Origin: Synchiropus splendidus
Taxonomy: Eukaryota > Chordata > Actinopteri > Syngnathiformes > Callionymidae
Length of the DNA: 64,000 nt
Assembly: GCF_027744825.2 (NCBI RefSeq)
Contig: NC_071334.1
Span: forward strand, 33,015,937-33,079,936
Reading direction: 5' to 3'
Shown here: positions 50,486-61,396 of the stretch, one piece after another
Numbering within the stretch: the stretch's first letter is position 1
How the letters are laid out: every line of letters starts with the position of its first letter
Translations under genes and position numbers: made by a program
Notes under the pieces: generated by a model
Database searches by the model: none
What the model saw: only the letters and a program-made list of their open reading frames with translations
What the model was told of the DNA's origin: nothing

Positions 50486-51443
50486 TTCTTATCTTTCTTG
50501 TTAGAATCAATGATCAGATCTGATATCAGGTGTGTCGTGTTCGCCACAAACATCGGCTAAGACGGAGGAACACACTTGCTACACTAGGTAGCACACGCGA
50601 CTCGTCGATTGTGTAGAAAGTTATTAGGCATCATGAGACCGTGATTAGTTTGGGATTCTGTTCACGTCTGCAGCATCACTGAAGCACGCGCAGCCAATGA
50701 TCACCCTGTCCGATCATAGTCAAGCTACTCGGCTACATGCTAGCTGAGTCCAGCTATTAACTGTCGTGCAGATTGACATGAAATTCCAATTAGTTGGACT
50801 AAGATGTTAACCTGCATTTTAAAAGGTCGAACTTAAACTAAGGCTGAGTAAACATGCTCATTGGCAAGTTGGCCGGAGCAAATGAAAGGTGATTTTAAAA
50901 ATGACTTTCCAGCAGCGATCCGTCTACAAGAGAGAAAACATGAAAGACAGCATGACCTCATTTGCCAGAGTTCTGTTTTTCTTGTTTATTTCAGTTCTGC
51001 AGCAGTGACCTCCAAATTGAATAAGCTATAGAACAAGGACATGGCTAGTTAGAGAGAGAAAAAACACTTCAGCGGCAGGAGAGTAAGGAAGGGAATTGAA
51101 TGTGGTGTTTTTCAACTCTGTGGCATCATAGTGAGGTTTCTGGTGAATTACAGTGGTTCAGAGGGAAAACCAAGGGTTATCACATCTAGTATTTGTGTTT
51201 GTTTCATAACAGTGGGGTACTTTCATCGTCCAAAAGTGGTAGGTTAATAATGCTTTTATTTACTTTACATAATGTTCTTTGGAAATTATTTTTGAAATTA
51301 AGCACGGGCATGTCCGCGTCAATCAAGGCGTTTTAAATGTTTCTGAAGGTACGATGACGCAGATGGTGCACATGTTGAAAGCAAGATGGCATCCGGCCCC
51401 CGATATTGCTTCATAAAGCATGTGATATAATGGCATAATATCT
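50486..51443. other. No gene recognised
   Basis: No recognisable coding or repeat. Confidence 0.4.
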
Positions 51444-51448
51444 GATAT

Positions 51449-52134
51449 TGTCATGTTTGCTGTAGGAGCCTGACCCGAGTGCAAGATGGCCACCAATGAA
51501 CAGGACAACAAGGTTAACAGTTAGCAATGATTTAATACAAGTAACACAGAATAAAACACGAACAATACAGAAAACCCAATCGTCGACACCAGAAGCGGAG
51601 GGAGGAAGACGAACACGAAAGGAGGGAAAAAACCTGAAACAGAAAACAGGTGTAAGATCTACAGCACTGAAAACGGGGACAACCGAAAGATGCGCTCGGA
51701 AAACAATACTCACGAGGCTATAAAGAACAAAAGGCGCTCTGTAGTGGCATAAACACACACAAACCCGAGGAAACTAAACATCACACGGTCTAACAAAGGA
51801 AGCGAGTTAACAAATACTGTATACAAGTCACTAATCACAATCAACACTGAGAACAATAAGAAGAGCGAGAGAAGGAAGAGAAGAACGCAGAGAACAAAGA
51901 TACAAAAACAGAGCCACAAGAGAACAACGGGTCAAGCAAGAACTTTACCATTCGAACACAAACGATCATCTGGCAGCACCTGCTGGATCTCCAGGGTTTA
52001 AGTCTCCGCAGGTGTAATCAGCCAAATGTGATCCAGCTGCGCTGCCATTAAGCTGCAGGGAGTGAGGAAACAAACAGGAAACAGGGAACACAGGAAGTAA
52101 CAATATAAAAGCACACAAAACCAAAGCCCTAACA
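51449..52134 (-). mobile_element. Solo LTR, Gypsy type, 686 bp
   Basis: Starts TGTCATGTTTGC and ends CCCTAACA, flanked by the perfect 5-bp duplication GATAT (51444-51448 and 52135-52139). On minus it begins TGTTAGGG, has an ATTAAA polyadenylation-like signal near the end and finishes ACTCGGGTC...ACATGACA. This gives the orientation. No coding remains. Confidence 0.88.
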
Positions 52135-52139
52135 GATAT

Positions 52140-54007
52140 TAAAGGCCTGCTGGTTCAAATCAAACTCCCATGATGCATTGGAAATGTCCAGGTTCTTGTC
52201 AAAGTCCAACATCAGATTTAGGTCTAATAAATCACACTTTACATGCTGCCAACATGTCAAGTCATGCAGCAGCTCACTGGAGCTGTGAACTGCTTTTCTC
52301 TTGACTCAAAAGCTTCTCGTGCTTGACTGCAGCCTAATTAAGACCCTCATCTGATTACAAAAGTCAATGATTTAATTAGTTCACGCTCCAGGACGGAGCA
52401 AATGAGCCGGTTCAAGTCGTGACACACTCACTGAATCGGTATCAAAACCAGCAAATGCTTTTCCATTCTTCAGACCGGGAGTCCAAAACTCCCATGCGTG
52501 CTCCGAAGGCCTGGAGGCTTTGACACCATGAATCATCCCGTCCTGGGTAAGGTGGCTGTCATTACCTCCGCAGGACGCTCGATCATTACCTGCACTCTCA
52601 TTTCGCATTAGAGCGACTTTGAGTCATTACTGAGTTAATTATCACCAGTGGCCAGAGTTCAGAGGTGAACTGTGGACCAGCAGGTCAACTCCCTCTAATG
52701 AGGAGACACAGTAGGACAATGAAGCCAGGAAGTAGCTTGCAAACTGTGCATTCAGCATCGTAAAACACACAGCACTATTTTGTTATTTTTCATTTGTTTC
52801 TGTTTTACAAACGTTTACTGTAAGTTGAAATATATACACGCATAAATATAGTTTCTTATTTTAATTTTTTCACGGGACATTAACAAGGCTGTCAAAATGT
52901 TATGAGAAAATCCGTATTCCTCACTGCTCTCCTTGTGTAAAACTGTGTATAAGCGCTGACATCTCATGCTCATCTCATCTTAGGAAGCGTTCACAAGGGT
53001 CTCTCACGCTCTTCAATTAGCCCCCCACCTCCCTGGAGCGGTGACGTGGTTCGCTTTAGGACCATAAATGAGGACATCTAATGCTGTGCGGTCTGATTCT
53101 GAAGGACTGAGATCACTTCACTCTTAAAGTTCTTGGTTTTAAACCACTTTTCCCAAAGCCATTCTTGTCAATTTTGTTTCAAATTAAATAAAAAGAACTC
53201 GAGTATAGGTCCAAGCTGTCTCTCACAACATCTCCACAGACATGGGTGAAGCTGCATTCTCTCCATCAGTGCCGTGGGTTCTTACAGACATGATTCAAGA
53301 GCCTACATCGGAAGGCACCTTAATTAAATGCAGTACTGCACGACTAAGCATGTATGTGTAAACGGGTACGTGACCGACCTACATAGCTAAAAATGTTGGC
53401 TCAGATCAGTGGTTCTCTCATGATACACATATACCCCTGAACATGTAATGAAAGGCACTAAAAGTAACTCATTTTGACCTAAATGCTTTGCTATTTGTGG
53501 AATTTAGGGTGCCTTGAGTCCTTCAGTGAAATAGCTCAGTGTTAAGTAGGTGTATGTAGTTGTTGTCTCAGTCAAAGGTGAGGGTCAGGGATAGGTTTTG
53601 TCTGCGTTCATCAGCCTGTCTGGAATGATCAGGAATCATTGGAGATGCAACAGCCAAATTTGATGGTGTCATTCACGTGTATGGCTTCAAGCAGCTCCCT
53701 GCTCCAGCAGCAGCAGAGAAAAATGGGGGATGGGGGGATCATGACTTGATAAAACACAGCGTATTATATCACCAAACTAAATCAACTTCTATGTGACTGT
53801 GTGGACTGTCTGTCCATGCATTGTGGTCCACAGCTCATGAAAAAAGGACCATAACATCTAACTACGTAGAGGTTTTATACAAAACATATTGGGCTAATTG
53901 ACTATTCGCAGATGTGTGTGTCATGAAGCATACTGGATACTGGTAATGGGTTAAAGCGTGGCCAAAGCTAAGCTTTCAATAACCCTCAAATGATCACTTT
54001 GTTTTCC

Positions 54008-54009
<2 letters not shown>
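52140..54009. other. No gene recognised
   Basis: Nothing nameable. The 53.0-53.14 kb stretch (TCAATTAGCCCCCCACCTCC, AGCGGTGACGTGG) looks single-copy and could be conserved, but this cannot be judged from one sequence. Confidence 0.35.

Positions 54010-54083
<74 letters not shown>
54010..54083. repeat. (AT)n microsatellite, 74 bp
   Basis: A pure AT dinucleotide array directly left of MITE copy 10. Confidence 0.97.
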
Positions 54084-54084
<1 letters not shown>

Positions 54085-54111
54085 TGGAGAGGGAAATGAC
54101 AAAGTATCCAC

Positions 54112-54285
54112 TAGTGAAGGGTTGGTGAGGTTTCATGAAACAGTGTCCTGATGTTCAGAGGCCACCAGATGGCGCTGTCTGCTGTAAAGTGTTTGGATTT
54201 GAACAACTAATTCAGTGAAACCTCACATCCTTTCAAAGGAAAGTGCCATCTGAAAATGAGGACACTGTTTTATCAAGCTCTAAGA
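54112..54285 (-). mobile_element. Palindromic hAT-type MITE, copy 10 (right end damaged)
   Basis: Starts TAGTGAAGGG. The left CTCF-like motif is exact (CCACCAGATGGCGCT, 54162-54176). The right motif is cut short (AGTGCCATCTGA at 54242) and the terminal inverted repeat is missing. Confidence 0.75.
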
Positions 54286-55097
54286 CCAACCTAAATTACA
54301 TCCCTTGTCTTCACGCTTCTACACCATTTCTAGAAGCATGGTAGTGGATCCATTTGATATTAGTAGGCACTGTCACAGGACATTTCAAGTTAAAAAAAAA
54401 AAGCATCATTTTGCCCACCATGCATTGATTTTTATTGTTGGTCCAGGTGGGCTGACGAGTGAGGCAGTCAGCTGTATGACCTAGCACCATTTCATGAACG
54501 ACAGGTTTTCACAGATAATATTGTTTAACTCTGGTTTTAGCATCGACATGTGTTAGACTTGTTCATTGCTAACTGCTCTGTTATTAACTCTAGTAAAACA
54601 TATTCATATTAGATGCATGTCAAGATATGTGCTCATTATACGCGTATTAAAAAAGTAGATGTTGGCGAGTTCACTTTCCTAGATACAAAAGTTGAAAGGC
54701 TATCTGTGTACTTGACCGGCATTAAGGCAGAGAGCGAGGACAAGCGCGGGGAGAAGGACCCACCCGGGAGGAAGAGCAGAGTTGTCTGAAGAAACTTGTT
54801 AGTTTGTTCACATTAACTCAGTCCACTGGCTGATAATTTATGGTGCTACATGCTCGTGACCGGTCAAGCAGAAGTGGACTTGTGTGGTGAGGACGATGAT
54901 GATGGCCAGAAATCCAAGTGGAGGTTAGAAAATGAGCTTTTGTTTCAGTGTCCGAGGAGCCGTGTCACTGAGCTTCGTGTCACATTAGACTTTCTGAAAC
55001 TTTGTCTTATCTGCTTCTTAGAGACAAAGTAATTTATACATGTACTCCTACTAAAATTGTTTGTCACTTGATGATTTATTTCATTAATAATATGTAA
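54286..55097. other. No gene recognised
   Basis: AT-rich; a 60-codon frame at 54850-55032 has no recognisable motif. Confidence 0.4.
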
Positions 55098-55226
55098 TTT
55101 TTGTAATATTTTTCTGGTGAAACAATTTACAATCTTTCCTAAAATGGAATGGAAATACAGGTAAGCTGAGGTGGCATTTTTCCAAACATTAACTTGATGC
55201 AAACTAGAAATTGCAACATTTAAAAT

Positions 55227-55262
<36 letters not shown>
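55098..55262 (-). repeat. Inverted repeat R6, copy A, with (CA)n end
   Basis: On minus it reads TTGCAATTTCTAGTTTGCAT, AATGTTTGGAAAAATGCCAC, CTCAGCTTACCTGTATTTCC and GGAAAGATTGTAAATTG, almost identical to 57917-58062 on plus. A CA array at 55228-55262 abuts it, as a TG array does in the partner. Confidence 0.8.
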
Positions 55263-55264
<2 letters not shown>

Positions 55265-55395
55265 ATTATTAATATGCTCACTGACTGTTTGTTTTAGTCC
55301 ATGACATGCTGACATTATTCTAAAAAACTGGCTGCAGCATTTGAAACTCACATGTCAAATATTTTTTTTCCATTGACTAGTCCTTTATCCCATTT

Positions 55396-55516
55396 ATATG
55401 TATGTATGTATGTATACATGTATGTATGTATGTATGTATGTATGTATGTATATATGTATGTATGTATGTATTTATGTATGTATGCATGTATTATTATTAT
55501 TATTATTATTATTATT
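55396..55516. repeat. (TATG)n/(TTA)n compound microsatellite
   Basis: A TATG array with TATA, TTTA and TGCA interruptions, ending in a TTA array. It opens false Tyr/Val/Cys/Met-rich frames. Confidence 0.95.
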
Positions 55517-56521
55517 CACAGCCTGTCAATGTCTTCTGATGAGCGCTCAGATGGGATGGGTCAGGGGTCATCTTGTTACTGTGGTAACCAGCCCACGGCA
55601 ACCTGTTCGCATCTGACTGTTCCTGAACCGTCCACGTCGTCCGTGGCAACAGTGAGACAGCTGCTGCTCTCAATCACAGAATCTTAATTGCACTGAAAAG
55701 ATGATTGTCAAAAGCACTTAACCAAAATAGTGTGACTTAGTTAAAGTGTGTTTTGTTCAGATGATGCCGGAAATGAATGAGGTCTGCTAAATTCAATTGC
55801 TTCAGCTGTTAAATATGAAACATGTTGGCTTCCATTTTAGAATTTTAATACGTTGAGTGTTAGACTTCGCTTTGAGAAAATCGTATGTGTCATGTAGATA
55901 TGAAGCACTGTGTTGACCCAAGAGCTGGTACAGCTCTCTCCATTTTCCAATGAGTGCGTGAAGCAGTGGAAGTATAGCGTATATCCCTAAGGATGCTTGG
56001 CTCGTAACCATTTGAGTCACAAGTGCAACCCTCCCTCGCAGATTCAGATCTCTGCATGGACAGAAGCCTTATGTCATTTCAATTTCACTTGCCGTTTTAG
56101 AGAATGACACAATGCAGGCGATGCATTTGCACCTCTGGATAGAAAATAACATCACTAACCTTGCAGTTGTTTGTGAGGAGGTTTAATGATGGGTGAATAT
56201 GCCACATTTGTTATTTGTTTAGATTTAGTGTGGGGGGGATAAATCAGTGTGATAACTGGCTTGTCCAGTGCAATATTCATGGTGGCTACGGTGCGGTGGG
56301 TCATCCCAGAATTTCAAAAGTAATCAGCAATAAATGTGATTTATCAAACACACGCAAACTCAACCACAGCCATAGCTTTATTCACAGTGTCAAATCAGAT
56401 CATAGTTGTCGAAGTAAAACATTTTTGTTGAAGCTTTTGTCTCCCCCTAGTGGAAGAATGGCGACACAGTCGTCTTGAATTCAAGAATGTGTTTTCATGC
56501 CACCATTGACCATAACCAATG

Positions 56522-56587
<66 letters not shown>

Positions 56588-57916
56588 TCTCTTAGTCACC
56601 AAGGTCCATGTAAATATGTTGATTTTCGACGATAGAAATTATTCAAATACATCAGAAAAGTCCATTCTACTGTGCTATAATCAGTTTTCAAGCGCTTACT
56701 CCTTGGTGTGAATTGAGATGTATCGACCTCATTGTGTTGCATTACAGTTGAATATAGGCAGTGTGTGTGTGTGTGTGTGTGTGCGTGTGTAGGTGGGTTT
56801 GTGTGTGTAGGAGGCCAGGTCCCTCCCACATCCATCACTCTGGTGATGCTGGACAAACCAATCTCCCTGCTGTCTTCTCTTATCTCCTCACTTTCGTCCA
56901 AACCTGCAACTTCATCACTGAGAGATCAGTCCAGCCTCAGTCTCATTTTCAAGATTCTGTTTCATATTAGACCCAGTCATCTTCTGCTGGTGATTGATCG
57001 TCGTAAACTTCGTCCTCATCAGGAGAGGAAACTATTTATTTTCGTTTTCAAATCACAAAATACTGTGCGTGTTAATAACTTCAGTTTCTTGGTGCAAATA
57101 TATATATGGTTGCGAAGAATGAAGCTGAAAGATTGTAAGATGACACCATGACATGAAATGGAGAATATTTATTCTCACTTAAAGTATGAATCCATCATGA
57201 ATGTTTTATCCTGTCACATTTTATGTTGCAAAACATAAAGTTTTTTACACTGTTGTGAAATACATATTTTTTAAATTTAATGTATCCTTATTTTTCACGT
57301 ACATTTCACCTCATGGTTTTGCCACTTGCTTCATGTTTCTACTCAAAGTCATTGAATGTTGTGACATACCTGGCTAAGCTTCTCTGATGGGCAGCGCAGA
57401 TAGAGAGCTGGGAGTGGGTGTGGAACTATTTTAGGACATGGATAATTTACACAAAATGAATAAATAAATAAATAGAATAATTAATTTAACTCAAAAATGT
57501 ATTCTACAATAGCTATGAGAGACTAAAGAGACTCTTGATTAAAAAATAAAAAAAGAAAAATAAATAAAGAAAAATAAAGAAAAAATGTGACATGCTTTTC
57601 TTTCTGTTCACAAAAAAAAACAAAACAAAACAAAAAACTATATATATCTGATTTGTTCATTCTGCTGTTGGACCGGGAAATTTTACTGACCGCATTAACT
57701 ATATTGGGTTTGTAAAATTTAATTTGTTTTACTGTACTGCATTTTCTAGTCCTGTTAAGATGATGGCTCTTGTTCAGAAATACCACAATATATTGCTGAA
57801 CGTACAGTATCGCAATATATATCGTATCACCACTGCTGCATCGGGATACATACCATATCAGAAGATACCAGCCATAACACTGTCCTAATAAATATTACCA
57901 TTGTTTATATATATAT
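55517..57916. other. No gene recognised; (AT)n at 56523-56586 and (GT)n at 56761-56810
   Basis: Two long dinucleotide arrays 175 bp apart. On minus, CCACTAGGGGGAGAC at about 56443-56457 is a weak CTCF-like match. No coding exon pattern. Confidence 0.5.
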
Positions 57917-58062
57917 GTGTGTGTGTGTATTTTAAATGTTGCAACTTCTAGTTTACATCAATCAAGTTAATGTTTGGAAAAATGCCACCTCAGCTTACCT
58001 GTATTTCCATCCCAGGTTAGGAAAGATTGTAGATTGTTTCACCAGAAAAATATTACAAAAAA
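57917..58062 (+). repeat. Inverted repeat R6, copy B, with (TG)n end
   Basis: The partner of 55098-55262 in opposite orientation: TTGCAACTTCTAGTTTACAT, AATGTTTGGAAAAATGCCAC, CTCAGCTTACCTGTATTTCC, GGAAAGATTGTAGATTG. Differences are few substitutions plus a 4-base insertion. Confidence 0.8.
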
Positions 58063-59520
58063 ATGTATTTGCTTATACAATTTATTATAAAATGTATTTA
58101 TACAATAATTACATTTATCCTGGAATTGTATTTTTATTAATTTGTTTGTAATATACAATGCATCATTGGAAAATGACCACAGATACACATGGACCTCAGA
58201 GCTGTGGACTTCTGACACACGGAGGAGCATTTGAGGTGGAGGGTTAATTATCCCACCAGGTCGACAGATGTGACAGCGACAAGTCGGTTGAGTGACAGTG
58301 GAAAGACTTGGGATGACACCGATAATTATCTCCTCGACTCCTCAGCCACGTCTGACTGTGTTAAGCTCCTTCTCTCTCAGTGGGGTGACGGTGATACGGG
58401 GACACGGTGCACTTTTGGTAGCCACTCAGGTCTAATGAGGCGTCTGGACGTGCAGTGGACACATGACCAAGAGAATGCAGAGTCAGGAGGTGAAGGTGAA
58501 TCCTGGTTAATGGTGCTGGGACTACTGTGTGATGGGATTGTTGAGTCAACAGTTTCACTTTTAAGACAGACAAGACGAATGACACGTTCCAATGGGGCCA
58601 TACTGAATGTAATTTTATTCGTGTGTACGGTGAACCTTTCATTATGATCACAATAAAACGTGCCAAATACTGCTTATCTAAGCAGAACTCAACAAACTAT
58701 GATCTATTGGCCAAGTATTTAGGTCAGGTGAGGACACCCACCCTCCGTGTCATGACAGATGGGGAGCAGGAGGAGGCTCTGAGGTGTCTACTGGAGGACA
58801 ATGGTGAAGACAACAGCAACCACGAGGCCTAGGATCCTCTTGCACTTGTCTCTGACAATATGAAGGAGTGTTGATGTGTCTGAACGTTGTTATTAGGGCT
58901 TCACTGTCCATAAGGTATGTATTAAAAACAGTAGCAAGTAAGTGCATGTTGACCGTTTTGTTTTGTTTTGTTTTGTTTTGTACAAGGAAAAGCTTAAACT
59001 AACCCTTACCTGTTGACTATATTCATGTTTCACAAGCACAATAATCAAATTACAAAATGTAAATACTACATATTACTACTATGTAAGTACAACTATATTC
59101 AATACTAAGTAAATAGTAAAGTAAATGCTTAACCAAATATTAAAATCACAAAGCAATGGAATTGACTTAGACAAAACAAAGCAGGAAATAAGTAGATAAG
59201 TTGCATGTTAAATATTACAACTGACACAAAATTTCGAGATTCAAATGATGCGAATTGGCTATTCGTAATGGAAAAAAAAATTATGAATTAAACACAAAAT
59301 TTAAATGATCAAGGGTTCATGCGATCAATAAAAACATTATCATCAACTAAATTCACCAATTTTCAGAGTTCAAGGATGTTTCACGCTATGAAAGACGTGC
59401 GTGAATTATCCATATGATAACACAACGTCGATACATTCAAATGAAGTAAAATTAGGCAAGCAAACGTCTTAACGGGTAAAAGCGCATTTATATGATAATA
59501 CAATAATATATGTAACAGTT
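58063..59520. other. No gene proven; (TTTTG)n at 58955-58981
   Basis: A 138-codon plus frame at 58231-58647 is rich in Asp, Ser and Thr but matches no family I know and overlaps minus frames. It is not called as a gene. Confidence 0.4.
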
Positions 59521-59690
59521 TAGTCCAATTCTGAATGTCATATTACATAATTTAACGGCATCAACCTGCGCATGCGTGATGTTCGGAGACCACATAAAAT
59601 TTAACTTGCGTTGGGATAGAACCATCTGCGCATGCGGATACTACATTGACGTCGCACATGAGACACAGGGTAAGAGATCAACGGAAGACA
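59521..59690 (+). promoter_or_regulatory. Esterase promoter with twin NRF1 sites and a CRE-like site
   Basis: Two identical TGCGCATGCG cores (59567-59576 and 59627-59636), exactly 60 bp apart, match the NRF1 palindrome. A CCAAT box (59525-59529) and a TGACGTCG CRE/ATF-like site (59647-59654) flank them. No TATA box is evident. The set lies just upstream of a probable first exon with a GTAGGG donor. That the esterase gene uses it is inferred from position and strand. Confidence 0.55.
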
Positions 59691-59787
59691 CAGCAGAGTT
59701 CAGGCGGTGTCAGACTTGACTTGAGCCGCTGGTGCGTCTGAGCACCGTGTGTTCCGTGTAGTGCAGCTTCAACTCCAGCGGCAACAG
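59691..59787 (+). other. Probable non-coding first exon of the esterase gene
   Basis: A CpG-bearing stretch downstream of the NRF1/CRE sites ends GGCAACAG/GTAGGG, a good donor at 59788. The coding exon at 61157 has a TTGTTTCAG acceptor 7 nt before its ATG, so an upstream leader exon is required, and this is the best candidate. The 5' boundary is a guess. Confidence 0.45.
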
Positions 59788-61149
<1,362 letters not shown>

Positions 61150-61396
61150 GGTCAAGATGACCTCAGAGACCCTGGAGTATCAGTACCTGGTTCAAGAGGA
61201 GGAGGACGAGCGATGTACTGTACGCAGACATCGCTTCCGAAGCCACGTGGTGTTTCCTCGGTACTGTAGGTTTCTGTCTTCCATCATTGTGCTTCTGCTG
61301 CTCGCTCTGGCCACCTTCCTGGGATACAGGGCAGGGATCAAGTCGCGCAGAGGCAGCTTGGTGACTACTGACTGTGGCGTCTACATGGGGCAGCAT
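61150..61396 (+). CDS. Esterase exon 2: 7-nt leader, start codon, membrane anchor
   Basis: The acceptor TTGTTTCAG ends at 61149 and the ATG is at 61157 in a CAAGATGA context. It encodes residues 1-80: an acidic head (VQEEEDE), a basic patch, the hydrophobic anchor, then a short stem to the catalytic domain (CGVYMGQH). The donor CAT/GTGAGT is at 61397. Confidence 0.85.

Noticed and set aside
539..54285. Regularly recurring ~200-bp units considered as a satellite or CRISPR-like array
   Set aside because: Copies are dispersed kilobases apart, in both orientations, some with 8-bp target duplications. This is a transposon family, not an array.
58231..58647. 138-codon plus-strand open frame
   Set aside because: No recognisable domain, and a competing minus frame of 101 codons. 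Left as unassigned.
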